Shown piece by piece: positions 25,625-34,809 of a stretch of 64,000 nucleotides of DNA. The stretch lies in NCBI GenBank assembly GCA_946407015.1, contig CAMJML010000012.1, forward strand, positions 33,759 to 97,758, given 5' to 3'. The DNA is from an uncultured Selenomonadales bacterium. Its GTDB lineage: Bacteria > Bacillota > Negativicutes > DSM-1736 > Dendrosporobacteraceae. The position numbers and the translations under genes were made by a program. How positions within the stretch are numbered: position 1 is the first letter of the stretch; each line of letters begins with the position of its first letter. A model generated the notes under the pieces. The model saw only the letters and a list, made by a program, of their open reading frames with translations, searched no databases and had not been told where the DNA came from.

Positions 25625-27130
25625 ATGATTGACATCCGTGACCGCGTGCGCTGTAAAGCGCTCCATGACAAAATTGTTAGTGCCGAAGAAGCTGCTGCCT
25701 TTATTAAACCGGGAATGAATATTGGCGCCAGTGGATTTACGCCTGCCGGCTATCCCAAAGCAGTTCCATTAGCACTGGCAAAAAGAATGGCTCAAGAACC
25801 TTTTAAAATTAATTTATGGACTGGTGCTTCGGTAGGTAAAGAACTGGATGGTGCTTTAGCCGAAGTGGGAGGTATCCATAAGCGGATGCCATACCAAACC
25901 AATAATGACTTGCGTAATGCTTTGAATAGTGGTGTGGTAGAATATTTTGACCTGCATTTGAGTGAGTCAGCTCAATTGACTCGTTATGGCTTTTTAGGCG
26001 GCAAAGTGGATGTCGCAATTGTTGAAGCTTGCGCGATTACTGAAGAAGGTCATATTGTGCCGACAACTTCAATGGGGAACACTGCCTCTTACGTACAAAG
26101 CGCAGATATTGTAATCGTTGAAGTCAATACGACTCAACCACTCGAATTAGAAGGTATGCATGATGTGTATGTACCGCTTGATCCACCGCATCGTCAACCT
26201 ATTCCAATTGTAAAAGTAAATGATCGCATTGGAACATCATACATTCCTTGTGGCCCTGATAAAATCAAATATATTGTTCCATGCGATATTAGTGACGACG
26301 TTCGTCCCTTCGGACCAATCGATGATTGTTCTCAAAAAATGTCCGAGCTTATCATAGATTTCTTTAAACATGAAATTAAAGCAGGCCGTCTGCCTAAAAA
26401 TCTGCTGCCACTGCAATCCGGCGTTGGTTCGGTTGCCAATGCAGTTATTACTGGTTTTGTGAATTCTGATTTTACTGATCTTGAAGTATATACCGAGGTT
26501 ATTCAAGACGGTATGCTTGACTTAGCCGATGCAGGTAAATTAAAATTTGCATCAGGAACATCCTTCTCACCATCACCAGACGGTTTGGCAAGATTGTATG
26601 CCAATATCGGTGAATATCGTCAGAAAATGATGCTTCGTCCGCAAGAAATTGCGAACAGTCCTGAAATCGCTCGCCGTATCGGTATCATTGCGATGAATAC
26701 CGCTATTGAGTTTGATATCTTTGGACATGTTAACTCTACTCATATCATGGGTACTAAAATGATGAATGGTATTGGTGGTTCCGGAGACTTTGCCCGTAAT
26801 GCCTACCTGACTTGCTTCTTCAGCACTTCAACGGCTAAAAACGGTGCGATTTCCTCCGTAGTTCCAATGTGCTCACACTTTGACCATACCGAGCATGATA
26901 CCGATATCTTCGTCACAGAAATGGGTCTGGCTGACGTCCGTGGCTTAAGTCCAAGGGAGCGGGCCCGTGTAATTATCAACAATTGTGCACATCCTGACTA
27001 TAAACCAATGTTGCTTGACTATCTTGAGAGAGCTGAAAAAGCAACCAAAAAGGCTCATACGCCACATTTGGTTAATGAAGCGCTTTCCTGGCATACTAGG
27101 TTTCTGGAAACAGGCACAATGAAGAAATAA
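25625..27130 (+). CDS. Succinate (propionyl-CoA:succinate) CoA transferase
   Basis: 501 aa, acetyl-CoA hydrolase/transferase family (Cat1/ScpC/AarC type). It should activate succinate using propionyl-CoA or acetyl-CoA, giving succinyl-CoA for the mutase. A glutamate in VYTEVIQDGMLDL fits the catalytic residue that forms the thioester. NGIGGSGDFARNAYLTCF is the conserved C-terminal CoA-loop motif. Length is typical. It heads the methylmalonyl-CoA gene cluster, with 21 bases to the mutase, which indicates the propionate function over plain acetyl-CoA hydrolase or 4-hydroxybutyrate transferase. GGAGGAAAAAG precedes the ATG. Codons shift here toward CCA for proline and CGT for arginine. Confidence 0.9.
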   Translation: MIDIRDRVRCKALHDKIVSAEEAAAFIKPGMNIGASGFTPAGYPKAVPLALAKRMAQEPFKINLWTGASVGKELDGALAEVGGIHKRMPYQTNNDLRNALNSGVVEYFDLHLSESAQLTRYGFLGGKVDVAIVEACAITEEGHIVPTTSMGNTASYVQSADIVIVEVNTTQPLELEGMHDVYVPLDPPHRQPIPIVKVNDRIGTSYIPCGPDKIKYIVPCDISDDVRPFGPIDDCSQKMSELIIDFFKHEIKAGRLPKNLLPLQSGVGSVANAVITGFVNSDFTDLEVYTEVIQDGMLDLADAGKLKFASGTSFSPSPDGLARLYANIGEYRQKMMLRPQEIANSPEIARRIGIIAMNTAIEFDIFGHVNSTHIMGTKMMNGIGGSGDFARNAYLTCFFSTSTAKNGAISSVVPMCSHFDHTEHDTDIFVTEMGLADVRGLSPRERARVIINNCAHPDYKPMLLDYLERAEKATKKAHTPHLVNEALSWHTRFLETGTMKK

Positions 27131-27151
27131 GTAAAGGAGGACTATAATTAA

Positions 27152-28798
27152 ATGAGCAATGAAAACTTAAAAGCCAAAGTGGCTGAGTACAATGCAAAAG
27201 TAGAGAAAGCAGCAGCTAAATTCCCAGAACGCAAAAATCTTCCTGAGCAAAGACTTTACACTCCGGTGGATGTTGAAGGTTTAGATTACGAGCGTGATCT
27301 TGGTTTCCCAGGTTCCTATCCGTTTACCCGTGGGGTGCAACCAACTATGTACCGTGGCCGTTTCTGGACCATGCGTATGTATGCCGGTTTCTCCACTGCT
27401 GAAGAATCCAACAAGCGGTATCGTTACCTGATCGAGTCCGGTGCGACAGGTCTGTCCTGCGCATTTGACCTTCCAACTCAAATTGGTTATGACTCAGATG
27501 ATGACATTTCCACTGGTGAGGTAGGTAAAGTTGGTGTTGCAATCGACTCCCTGGCTGACATGGAAATTCTGTTTGACCAAATCGACCTTGGAAAAGTATC
27601 AACATCAATGACCATCAATGCTCCTGCATCGGTACTGCTGGCTATGTACATTGCCGTTGCCGAGAAGCAAGGCGTTACTCCAGATAAATTAAATGGTACC
27701 ATTCAAAATGATATTTTAAAAGAATATGCTGCGCGTGGTACATATATTTTCCCACCAAAACCATCCATGCGTTTGATTACAAACATTTTTGAGTATTGCT
27801 CACAAAATGTACCGAACTGGAATACGATTTCAATTTCCGGTTACCACATTCGTGAAGCAGGTTCAACTGCTTCACAAGAAATCGCTTTCACAATCGCTGA
27901 TGGTATTGCTTATTGCGAAGCAGCCATTAAAGCTGGTTTGAAAATTGACGATTTCGCAGGACGTCTGTCCTTCTTCTGGAACGCTCATAATAACGTACTT
28001 GAAGAAGTTGCTAAATTCCGCGCTTCCCGTCGGGTATGGTCCAAGGTTATGAAAGAGCGTTTTGGCGCTACCAATCCAAAATCCTGGATGCTGCGCGTAC
28101 ACACTCAAACGGCAGGTTCCATGCTGACTGCACAACAACCTGAAAATAACGTAGTCCGTGTAGCTCTGCAAACTGCAGCTGCTGTTATGGGTGGAACTCA
28201 ATCTCTTCATACCAACTCTAAAGATGAAGCATTGGCACTGCCAACTGAAGATTCTGTACGTGTTGCGCTTCGTACCCAACAAATCGTTGCTTATGAAAGC
28301 GGTTTAGCTGATGTTATCGATCCACTTGGCGGTTCCTATTATGTAGAAGCTCTTACCGATCAAATCGAGAAAGAAGCTTGGGAATACATCAAGAAAATTG
28401 ATGAAATCGGCGGCGCTGTTACTGCAATCGAAAAAGGTTATATCCAAAAAGAAATCCAAGACAGTGCATATAAATGGCAAATGGAAGTTGAAAAAGGCGA
28501 CCGCGTTATCGTGGGCGTTAACAAATTCCAAATCGAAGAAAAACCTGTTGAAGGTCTGCTTCGTGTTGATTCATCTGTTGGCGAACTTCAAAAGAAAAAG
28601 CTTGCTGATCTTCGTGCAAAACGCGATAACGGTGCGGTACAAGATAAACTTGCTGCCCTTGAAAAAGCTTGCCAAGATGAAACTGTTAACCTTATGCCAT
28701 TCATTCTGGATGCCGTTAAAACATATGCAACACTTGGCGAAATTTGCGGCGTAATGCGTAAAGTATTCGGTGAATACGAAGCGCATGTAAACCTATAA
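27152..28798 (+). CDS. Methylmalonyl-CoA mutase, catalytic (large) subunit
   Basis: 548 aa. It is the substrate-binding TIM-barrel half of a two-protein mutase that interconverts succinyl-CoA and methylmalonyl-CoA. The conserved tyrosine is in [14 protein letters not shown], which favours methylmalonyl-CoA over isobutyryl-CoA (Phe there in the latter). [18 protein letters not shown] and [20 protein letters not shown] are family hallmarks. The C-terminus stops before the B12 domain, which is encoded by the next gene, so this is the split archaeal/clostridial type rather than the single-chain form. AAAGGAGGACTATAATTA precedes the ATG. High-expression codon choice supports central metabolic use. 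Confidence 0.95.
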   Translation: MSNENLKAKVAEYNAKVEKAAAKFPERKNLPEQRLYTPVDVEGLDYERDLGFPGSYPFTRGVQPTMYRGRFWTMRMYAGFSTAEESNKRYRYLIESGATGLSCAFDLPTQIGYDSDDDISTGEVGKVGVAIDSLADMEILFDQIDLGKVSTSMTINAPASVLLAMYIAVAEKQGVTPDKLNGTIQNDILKEYAARGTYIFPPKPSMRLITNIFEYCSQNVPNWNTISISGYHIREAGSTASQEIAFTIADGIAYCEAAIKAGLKIDDFAGRLSFFWNAHNNVLEEVAKFRASRRVWSKVMKERFGATNPKSWMLRVHTQTAGSMLTAQQPENNVVRVALQTAAAVMGGTQSLHTNSKDEALALPTEDSVRVALRTQQIVAYESGLADVIDPLGGSYYVEALTDQIEKEAWEYIKKIDEIGGAVTAIEKGYIQKEIQDSAYKWQMEVEKGDRVIVGVNKFQIEEKPVEGLLRVDSSVGELQKKKLADLRAKRDNGAVQDKLAALEKACQDETVNLMPFILDAVKTYATLGEICGVMRKVFGEYEAHVNL

Positions 28799-28823
28799 GA
28801 GCGAGAGTTGGAGGGACAACACG

Positions 28824-29216
28824 ATGGAAAAACGTATTAGAGTATTAGTAGCAAAACCCGGTCTTGACGGTCATGACCGCGGCGCCAAAGTCGTAGCCCG
28901 CGCTCTACGCGACGCTGGCTTCGAAGTTATCTACACTGGCCTTCGCCAAACCCCAGAGCAAATTGCTGAGGCAGCTCTTCAAGAGGACGTTAATGTAGTT
29001 GCTCTGAGCCTTTTATCCGGTGCTCATCCGCACCTTTTCCCGCGTGTGGTTGAACTTGTTCGTGGCAAAGGGATGAACGATGTATTAATCGTTGGCGGTG
29101 GTGTTATTCCTGATGCTGATATTCCGGCGCTTAAAGATGCTGGCGTAGCAGAAGTATTCACTCCTGGCACCCCAACTAGTGCAATTGTTGACTTTATCAA
29201 AGCCAACGTAAAATAA
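28824..29216 (+). CDS. Methylmalonyl-CoA mutase, B12-binding subunit
   Basis: 130 aa cobalamin-binding domain. The DxHxxG signature is seen as [10 protein letters not shown] at residues 13-22, where His serves as the lower cobalt ligand. [30 protein letters not shown] and [15 protein letters not shown] complete the flavodoxin-like fold. Starts 25 bases after the large subunit behind GGAGGG. Together they need adenosylcobalamin, protected by MeaB from the next gene. No stand-alone activity is expected. Confidence 0.95.
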   Translation: MEKRIRVLVAKPGLDGHDRGAKVVARALRDAGFEVIYTGLRQTPEQIAEAALQEDVNVVALSLLSGAHPHLFPRVVELVRGKGMNDVLIVGGGVIPDADIPALKDAGVAEVFTPGTPTSAIVDFIKANVK

Positions 29217-29228
29217 TTTAGTGAAGTT

Positions 29229-29269
29229 GTGACATATGTTGCTTGCTTTCATAGGGGCAACATATGTCA
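29229..29269 (+). repeat. Hairpin in the mutase-meaB gap
   Basis: TGACATATGTTGC at 29230-29242 and its complement at 29257-29269 form a perfect 13-bp stem, with a G-T wobble at the base and a 14-base loop. It ends one base before the meaB ribosome-binding site AAGGTGG. There is no T tract. Confidence 0.75.
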
Positions 29270-29285
29270 TAAGGTGGTGCAACCA

Positions 29286-30224
29286 ATGGATATAGCAAAT
29301 GAATTGCTGGCCGGTTCAAGGCTGGCTTTGTCTCGCGCTATTACGGCCGTTGAAAACGAATATGATACGGCTGTTGATATTATGCAAAAACTTTATCCAC
29401 ATACTGGCAGAGCCCATGTCATTGGTATTACCGGACCGCCGGGAGCAGGGAAAAGTACGCTGACGGACAAGTTGGCAAAAGAGTACCGGCGTCAAGGGAA
29501 AACCGTTGGTATCGTTGCTGTTGATCCGACCAGTCCTTTTTCGGGCGGTGCCATCTTAGGTGATCGTATTCGCATGAATGAGCTGACATTGGATGAAGGT
29601 GTATTTATTCGCAGTATGGGAACCAGAGGCAGCCTAGGCGGGTTATCCCGTAAGACGGCTGAAACAGTGAAGATTATGGATGCATCCGGTAAGGATGTCA
29701 TCTTTATTGAAACTGTAGGCGTTGGACAGTCAGAGGTGGATATTGTTAAGGCAGCGGATACCACTCTTGTAGTGCTGGTACCTGGTCTTGGCGATGATAT
29801 TCAGGCAATCAAGGCCGGTGTTCTGGAAATTGGTGACGTCTTTGCGATTAATAAAGCTGATCGTGATGGCGTAGACCGCCTGAATATTGAGCTGGAAATG
29901 ATGCTTGATTTAAATCAGGACATGGTTGACTGGCGCCCGCCCATTAAACGCACAGTTGCTAGTCAGAATCAAGGAATAGAAGAACTTATCGCCGCGCTTG
30001 ATGATCATCTCGGTCATCTTGATAAAACCGGTAAGCTTGCCATTCGGCGGACAGAGCGTACCAAAAATGAGCTTCTAGCTATGATTGAAGAACAGCTTGG
30101 ACGTTATGTGTTGCGTAACATTAGCAACTCAGGCCAATTTGAACAATTGGTTACTGCTGTGCAGCAAAGACAAAGAGACCCTTACAGTGTTGTAACCGAC
30201 CTGCTTAAGGGTATACTAAAATAA
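29286..30224 (+). CDS. meaB: MeaB-like GTPase, methylmalonyl-CoA mutase chaperone
   Basis: 312 aa G3E-type GTPase of the MeaB/ArgK family. It loads and protects adenosylcobalamin in the mutase. Walker A is [14 protein letters not shown] at about residues 50-63; [21 protein letters not shown] and [13 protein letters not shown] follow as Walker B and base-recognition segments, then [10 protein letters not shown]. The frame is open from 29229 through the hairpin, but ATG 29286 is preceded by AAGGTGG. Placement directly after the mutase subunits is diagnostic. Older ArgK (kinase) annotations of this family are misleading. Confidence 0.94.
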   Translation: MDIANELLAGSRLALSRAITAVENEYDTAVDIMQKLYPHTGRAHVIGITGPPGAGKSTLTDKLAKEYRRQGKTVGIVAVDPTSPFSGGAILGDRIRMNELTLDEGVFIRSMGTRGSLGGLSRKTAETVKIMDASGKDVIFIETVGVGQSEVDIVKAADTTLVVLVPGLGDDIQAIKAGVLEIGDVFAINKADRDGVDRLNIELEMMLDLNQDMVDWRPPIKRTVASQNQGIEELIAALDDHLGHLDKTGKLAIRRTERTKNELLAMIEEQLGRYVLRNISNSGQFEQLVTAVQQRQRDPYSVVTDLLKGILK

Positions 30225-30270
30225 CGATTTTGTTATGGCTAATAGCTTTTGGATAAAGGAGGTACATAAG

Positions 30271-30678
30271 ATGTTTAAAGTTACTAAAGTTGACCACATT
30301 GGGATTGCTGTAAAAGATTTAGAACAAGCTAAGAAATTTTATACTGAAATGCTTGGTATGGAAGTTCAAGGTGAAGAAGTCGTTGAGCAGCAAAAAGTAA
30401 AAGTATGTTTCATTCCTAGCGGTGATAGCGAGGTGGAATTGCTGGAGTCTACTTCTCCAGACGGTCCTATCGCCAAATTCATTGAGAAAAATGGCGAAGG
30501 TATTCAACATATTGCCTTAAGAGTAGACAATATTGAAAACGCTTTAGCTGATCTTAAAGCAAAAGGCGTTCGTTTGATTGACGAAACACCGCGTTATGGC
30601 GCCGGCGGAGCCAGCATTGCCTTTGTTCATCCTAAGGCTACTGGCGGTATCTTGCTCGAATTGTCAGAGCGCAAATAA
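30271..30678 (+). CDS. mce: Methylmalonyl-CoA epimerase
   Basis: 135 aa VOC-superfamily metalloenzyme converting (R)- to (S)-methylmalonyl-CoA. Metal ligands are the His in VDHIGIAV, the His in IQHIALRV and the Glu in [16 protein letters not shown]-like [14 protein letters not shown] is typical. An in-frame start at 30235 exists, but AAAGGAGG directly precedes ATG 30271. It stands between meaB and mmdA, exactly where the pathway needs it. Size equals that of known epimerases. Confidence 0.94.
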   Translation: MFKVTKVDHIGIAVKDLEQAKKFYTEMLGMEVQGEEVVEQQKVKVCFIPSGDSEVELLESTSPDGPIAKFIEKNGEGIQHIALRVDNIENALADLKAKGVRLIDETPRYGAGGASIAFVHPKATGGILLELSERK

Positions 30679-30716
30679 GCGCCCGATATATTCAGTGATC
30701 TTGTAGGAGGTATAAG

Positions 30717-32246
30717 ATGGCTACTGTCCAGGAAAAAATTCAGGACCTTAAATCCAAGCAGGAAAAAATCAAGCTTGGTGGCGGCGCGAAGCGTATTGAA
30801 AAACAACATGCTTCCGGTAAATATACCGCCCGTGAACGTATTGAGAAGTTCTTCGATGCTGGAACATTTGTAGAACTTGATCAATTCGTTTCCCATCGTT
30901 GTGTAAACTTCGGTATGGGAGAAAAAGAACTTCCAGGTGAGGGCGTTGTAACAGGTTACGGTACAGTAAATGGCCGTCTTGTCTATGCATTTGCCCAAGA
31001 CTTTACTGTTGAGGGCGGTTCACTTGGTGAAATGCATGCTGCTAAAATCTGCAAAGTGCTGGATCTTGCAATGAAAATGGGTGCACCAGTGATCGGTATT
31101 AACGATTCTGGCGGAGCCCGTATTCAAGAAGCGGTTGACGCTTTAGCTGGCTATGGTAAAATCTTCTACAAGAATACCTTGGCTTCAGGTGTAATTCCAC
31201 AAATTTCTGTTATCATGGGGCCTTGCGCTGGTGGCGCGGTTTACTCCCCAGCGTTAACTGACTTCATTTACATGGTTAAAAATACTAGCCAGATGTTTAT
31301 TACCGGTCCAGCTGTTATCAAGTCTGTTACCGCAGAAGAAGTGACTGCCGAGCAGCTTGGTGGTGCTATGACTCATAATAGCGTTTCCGGTGTAGCTCAA
31401 TTTGCTGCTGAGAACGAAGACGATTGTATCGAGCAAATCCGTTATTTGCTTAGCTTCTTACCAAGCAATAACTTAGAAGATGCTCCGGTTGTTGAAACTG
31501 GTGATGACCCTAACCGTATGGATGAAGAGCTTAACACATTACTTCCTGATAATCCTAACATGCCTTATGACATGAAGGATGTAATCAAATCAATCGTGGA
31601 TAATGGCGAGTTCTATGAAGTCCTTGAGCATTATGCCCGTAATATTATTACTTGCTTTGCTCGTTTCGATGGTCAATCTGTTGGTATCATTGCCAACCAA
31701 CCTTCAGTTATGGCTGGTTGCTTAGATATCAATGCATCTGATAAATCATCCCGCTTCATTCGCTTCTGTGATGCTTTCAATATTCCAATCGTAAATTTGG
31801 TTGACGTACCTGGCTTCTTACCAGGTACTGACCAAGAATACGGCGGTATTATTCGTCACGGAGCAAAAATGCTTTATGCTTACTCTGAAGCGACTGTTCC
31901 GAAAATCACTGTTATTACCCGTAAAGCTTATGGCGGTTCATATCTTGCTATGTGCTCCCAAGACCTTGGTGCCGATCAAGTATTGGCTTGGCCAACAGCT
32001 GAGATTGCTGTTATGGGTCCTGCAGGTGCTGCGAACATCATCTTCAAGAAAGATCCTGATGTTGAAGCTAAGACTGCTAAGTACATCGAAGAGTTCGCGA
32101 CTCCATACAAAGCTGCAGAACGTGGCTTTGTGGACATCGTAATCGAACCAAAAGAAACCAGACCACGCATTATCACCGCCTTGAATATGCTGGCTAGCAA
32201 GCGCGAAGCTCGCCCAGCTAAGAAACATGGCAATATTCCGCTATAA
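30717..32246 (+). CDS. mmdA: Methylmalonyl-CoA decarboxylase/transcarboxylase, carboxyltransferase alpha subunit
   Basis: 509 aa, crotonase-fold carboxyltransferase (MmdA/PccB/12S family). It moves CO2 from (S)-methylmalonyl-CoA to the biotin carrier. [23 protein letters not shown] [29 protein letters not shown] and [37 protein letters not shown] are diagnostic. GGAGG lies 8 bases before the ATG. Downstream genes supply a small epsilon-like subunit and the biotin carrier, but no membrane beta subunit. So either a Na+-pumping decarboxylase with beta elsewhere, or a transcarboxylase that hands CO2 to pyruvate, is possible. Confidence 0.93.
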   Translation: MATVQEKIQDLKSKQEKIKLGGGAKRIEKQHASGKYTARERIEKFFDAGTFVELDQFVSHRCVNFGMGEKELPGEGVVTGYGTVNGRLVYAFAQDFTVEGGSLGEMHAAKICKVLDLAMKMGAPVIGINDSGGARIQEAVDALAGYGKIFYKNTLASGVIPQISVIMGPCAGGAVYSPALTDFIYMVKNTSQMFITGPAVIKSVTAEEVTAEQLGGAMTHNSVSGVAQFAAENEDDCIEQIRYLLSFLPSNNLEDAPVVETGDDPNRMDEELNTLLPDNPNMPYDMKDVIKSIVDNGEFYEVLEHYARNIITCFARFDGQSVGIIANQPSVMAGCLDINASDKSSRFIRFCDAFNIPIVNLVDVPGFLPGTDQEYGGIIRHGAKMLYAYSEATVPKITVITRKAYGGSYLAMCSQDLGADQVLAWPTAEIAVMGPAGAANIIFKKDPDVEAKTAKYIEEFATPYKAAERGFVDIVIEPKETRPRIITALNMLASKREARPAKKHGNIPL

Positions 32247-32263
32247 GGAAAGGTGAGAAAAAT

Positions 32264-32419
32264 ATGAAAATCGATGCTAAAGGTGTTAGTCCTGAAGTTG
32301 TAGCGGCTATTGCTGCTGCTATAACTGAGATCATGGGTACAGGTAATCTGGCGCTACGGATCAAACCTAGCACAATTTGGGCTCTTACTGGCCGTCAAAA
32401 ACTGATGAATTCTCATTAA
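32264..32419 (+). CDS. mmdE: MmdE/OadG C-terminal-like small subunit (51 codons)
   Basis: A 51-aa protein, MKIDAKGVSPEVVAAIAAAI at the start and IWALTGRQKLMNSH at the end. It is below common ORF size cut-offs. The sequence matches the conserved C-terminal region of delta/gamma (OadG/MmdD) subunits of biotin-dependent decarboxylases, which in Veillonella also exists as a separate epsilon subunit. The N-terminal membrane helix of OadG is absent. GGAAAGGTGAG precedes the ATG, 17 bases after mmdA. It probably stabilises the alpha-biotin carrier contact. Homology is by motif memory and needs an alignment. Confidence 0.72.
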   Translation: MKIDAKGVSPEVVAAIAAAITEIMGTGNLALRIKPSTIWALTGRQKLMNSH

Positions 32420-32553
32420 TCAATGTTGAATTTGTATAATTAGTGGCAAATTTTTAAATTGACTGTAGAACTGCTTATTTTAGTTAGGTAGTTTTGCTGC
32501 TGAAAAAATAATGCCACACCTATATTTTATAAAAGTGATGGAGGAATATAAGG

Positions 32554-32940
32554 ATGAAAAAGTTTAACATTAAAGTTAATGGTACCGCTTTTGAGGTAGA
32601 AGTTGAAGAAGTAAAAGCTGCTGTTGCTGCTCCTGCAGCTAAACCAGCTGCCGCTGCCGCTCCAGCTCCTGCTGCTAAACCAGCCGCTGCTGCTGCAGCA
32701 CCAGCCCCTGCAGTAGTTGGTGCTGGCGACACACCTGTAAATGCTCCAATGCCTGGCAAAATCGTTAAAGTTGTTGCTGAAGCCGGCAAACCAATCAAAA
32801 AAGGCGATATCGTTTTAATTCTTGAAGCGATGAAAATGCAAAATGAAATCAGTGCTCCTGCTGATGGCACTTTAAAATCCATCAATGTAGTAGCTGGTCA
32901 AAGTGTAAAACCAGGCGAAGTTATGGCTGTTATCGGCTAA
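32554..32940 (+). CDS. mmdC: Biotin carrier subunit (MmdC/1.3S-like)
   Basis: 128 aa. The N-terminal 20 residues (KKFNIKVNGTAFEVEVEEV) match the decarboxylase biotin subunit. A long Ala-Pro hinge follows (about 22-55). Then comes the biotinyl domain, with the target lysine in EAMKMQNE about 35 residues from the end. GGAGG lies in GATGGAGGAATATAAGG before the ATG. A 134-base A+T-rich gap separates it from the small subunit, and a strong terminator follows. This ends the propionate cluster. Confidence 0.95.
   Translation: MKKFNIKVNGTAFEVEVEEVKAAVAAPAAKPAAAAAPAPAAKPAAAAAAPAPAVVGAGDTPVNAPMPGKIVKVVAEAGKPIKKGDIVLILEAMKMQNEISAPADGTLKSINVVAGQSVKPGEVMAVIG
32632..32706 (+). repeat. Ala-Pro hinge repeat in mmdC
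   Basis: Two near-identical units, PAAKPAAAAAPA and PAAKPAAAAAAPA (residues 27-38 and 39-51), encode the flexible swinging arm. Such repeats vary in copy number between related carriers. Confidence 0.85.
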
Positions 32941-32950
32941 TTCTTGCCTT

Positions 32951-32984
32951 AAAAAACCGTGCAGAAGTTCTGCACGGTTTTTTT
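32951..32984 (+). terminator. Terminator of the propionate operon
   Basis: AACCGTGCAGAA and TTCTGCACGGTT pair over a tiny loop, flanked by A6 and T7. It is a strong, potentially bidirectional terminator. Confidence 0.93.
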
Positions 32985-33014
32985 GTCTGGTTTTTCATCA
33001 ATATATAGTTAAGA

Positions 33015-33043
33015 TTGACTTGTTCAGCATTTTTTTATAAAAT
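33015..33043 (+). promoter_or_regulatory. Promoter upstream of the transporter leader
   Basis: TTGACT (33015-33020) and TAAAAT (33038-33043) are 17 bases apart. Transcription should begin about 33050, before the hairpin at 33074. Confidence 0.6.
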
Positions 33044-33073
33044 ATATAAGTAACTGAATATGAAAGATCTAGG

Positions 33074-33103
33074 TGGAGTCTGCCATGATGGGGACTCCTT
33101 TTT
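33074..33103 (+). terminator. Terminator-like hairpin in the transporter leader
   Basis: GGAGTC and GACTCC form a 6-bp stem with a 12-base loop, followed by TTTTT. It lies only about 25 bases downstream of the predicted start site, so it could act as an attenuator. Confidence 0.55.
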
Positions 33104-33265
33104 GCTTTTTTCCGGTAATACTAACAATATAAATCAAAGAGGGGGTGCTAAATGGGTCATCAGCAATGATAGCAGGCAATTAGTTCACAACCACTGCGCT
33201 TTTGTTGATGTAGAAAATACGTTCTTTTAGGAACATTTAACAGGGATGTGGAGGGGAAAATAACG

Positions 33266-34555
33266 ATGGAAAATCAAGCTCTATTGGCGATAACTATTTT
33301 TGTTATTGCCTATGCACTCATTGTTTCTGAAAAAATTCACCGCACCGTCGTGGCATTGGCCGGGGGTGTTCTTATGGTAATTCTGGGAGTTGTCACCCAG
33401 GAAATAGCTATCCACCATATTGATTTTAATACAATCGGCCTGTTGATTGGTATGATGGTGATTGTCAATATTACCAGTGAAACAGGACTATTCCGTTATT
33501 TAGCCATTTGGTCGGCTAAAAAAGTTCAGGGAGATCCCGTAAAATTGTTAGTTGTTTTAAGTAGTATTACAGCTGTATGTTCAGCATTGCTTGATAATGT
33601 CACGACTGTTCTGCTAACGGTACCAGTAACCTTTAGTATCACAAAACAATTAAAAGTTAAGCCGATTCCTTACATTGTCGCACAAATACTGTCGTCCAAC
33701 ATTGGGGGAACTGCAACATTGGTTGGTGATCCACCCAATATTATGATTGGCAGTGCGGTAAAGGAACTTACATTTATGGCATTTATCAACAATTTAGCTG
33801 TAATCTCCGCAATTATTTATATTGTAACCATTTGGATATTAGTGCTCATCTATCGAAAACAATTGATTACAACCGATGAATTAAAGCTTCAAATTATGGA
33901 ACTTGATGAACGCAAACAAATTCAAAATGTTAAACTCCTGAAAAAATGCCTTTTTGTTCTTGCTTTGACTATCAGTCTTTTTACCATGCATCAAATGCTT
34001 CATCTTGAATCAGCTACAGTCGCTATTTTTGGAGCTAGTTTACTTTTAGTTATGGCTTACTCAAAGAACGAGCATGAATTAGAACATATCTTTCGAAAAG
34101 TAGAATGGGTGGCCATATTCTTCTTCGTTGGTTTGTTTATGTTGGTAGCCGGTCTGATCGAAACCGGGGTTATTGCTCTTATGGCGAGAAAAGCCATTGA
34201 ATTGACTGCCGGTAACTTGGCTGCGACGTCCATGCTCATTCTTTGGATGAGTGCGATCGCATCGGCGTTTGTTGATAACATTCCTTTTGTTGCTACAATG
34301 ATCCCGATGATAAAAGAAATGAGTACACTTGGTATAACGAACTTGGAACCTCTATGGTGGAGTTTGGCGCTGGGAGCATGTCTTGGAGGCAATGGGACCT
34401 TAGTCGGGGCTAGTGCTAATGTTGTTGTTGCCAGCTTAGCGGCTCAAGAAGGGTACCAATTATCCTTTATAAACTTTATGAAGCTGGCATTTCCGCTTAT
34501 GCTGCTTTCAATTGCATTATCCAGCGTTTATATATATTTACGTTATTTACTATAA
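33266..34555 (+). CDS. ArsB/NhaD-family (IT superfamily) membrane transporter
   Basis: 429 aa polytopic inner-membrane protein with about ten to twelve hydrophobic helices. Family signatures are LLDNVTTVLLTVPVTFSI and NIGGTATLVGDPPNIMIGSA, and the mirrored C-terminal half has FVDNIPFVATMIPMI and GGNGTLVGASANVVVASLA. These are inverted-repeat motifs of ion transporters such as NhaD, ArsB and the P protein. Substrate (Na+, arsenite, dicarboxylate or other anion) cannot be assigned. GTGGAGGGG precedes ATG 33266; the frame is open from 33248. It sits just after the mmd genes, where a Na+-coupled decarboxylase beta subunit would often be. Confidence 0.8.
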   Translation: MENQALLAITIFVIAYALIVSEKIHRTVVALAGGVLMVILGVVTQEIAIHHIDFNTIGLLIGMMVIVNITSETGLFRYLAIWSAKKVQGDPVKLLVVLSSITAVCSALLDNVTTVLLTVPVTFSITKQLKVKPIPYIVAQILSSNIGGTATLVGDPPNIMIGSAVKELTFMAFINNLAVISAIIYIVTIWILVLIYRKQLITTDELKLQIMELDERKQIQNVKLLKKCLFVLALTISLFTMHQMLHLESATVAIFGASLLLVMAYSKNEHELEHIFRKVEWVAIFFFVGLFMLVAGLIETGVIALMARKAIELTAGNLAATSMLILWMSAIASAFVDNIPFVATMIPMIKEMSTLGITNLEPLWWSLALGACLGGNGTLVGASANVVVASLAAQEGYQLSFINFMKLAFPLMLLSIALSSVYIYLRYLL

Positions 34556-34559
34556 GGTT

Positions 34560-34596
34560 AAAGCACTTACAGAGATTGGTAAGTGCTTTTTATTTT
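34560..34596 (+). terminator. Terminator after the transporter gene
   Basis: AAAGCACTTA and TAAGTGCTTT form a 10-bp perfect stem with a 10-base loop, followed by TTATTTTAT. Confidence 0.88.
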
Positions 34597-34747
34597 ATAA
34601 AAACGCTGATATAGGTAGTATTCAAAACACGAAGTCAGCCGACTAAAGAAGTTTGTAGGTTGCGGTCATTATGATTTGATAAAAAATAGATGAATTCGGA
34701 ATAAGTTTCCACAAAAAACCTTGAAATTCGGCAAGGATTTCTTTTGT

Positions 34748-34776
34748 TTAAGTAGAAGATAATATAGTTGTATAAT
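34748..34776 (+). promoter_or_regulatory. Promoter of the DUF4321-maf-radC unit
   Basis: A perfect TATAAT (34771-34776) has only a weak -35 match (TTAAGT, 34748-34753, 17-base spacer). The gene start lies 34 bases downstream. Confidence 0.45.
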
Positions 34777-34809
34777 AGGGTTTTTGTATCAAATACTGGA
34801 GGTATAAGT

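Larger units (their letters stand above)
32985..33265 (+). other. Leader region of the ArsB/NhaD-type transporter
   Basis: The whole gap from mmdC to the transporter is 325 bases. After the mmdC terminator come a promoter (33015-33043), a terminator-like hairpin (33074-33103) and a five-codon ORF with a strong ribosome-binding site (33152-33169). A GTTC-N6-GAAC dyad lies at 33221-33234. No protein gene of normal size is supported. Confidence 0.6.

Noticed and set aside
32632..32706. Possible minisatellite
   Set aside because: The repeat is fully explained by the Ala-Pro hinge of the biotin carrier; it was kept only as a coding repeat.
32520..32885. 121-codon reverse frame across mmdC
   Set aside because: Its Ala/Gly-rich sequence is only the complement of the Ala-Pro hinge codons.
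33060..33230. 56-codon frame after the transporter promoter
   Set aside because: No ribosome-binding site precedes its ATG, and it reads through the terminator-like hairpin. Probably chance.
34715..34747. Second terminator before DUF4321
   Set aside because: CCTTG/CAAGG gives only 5 bp with a mismatch outside; too weak to list as a feature.
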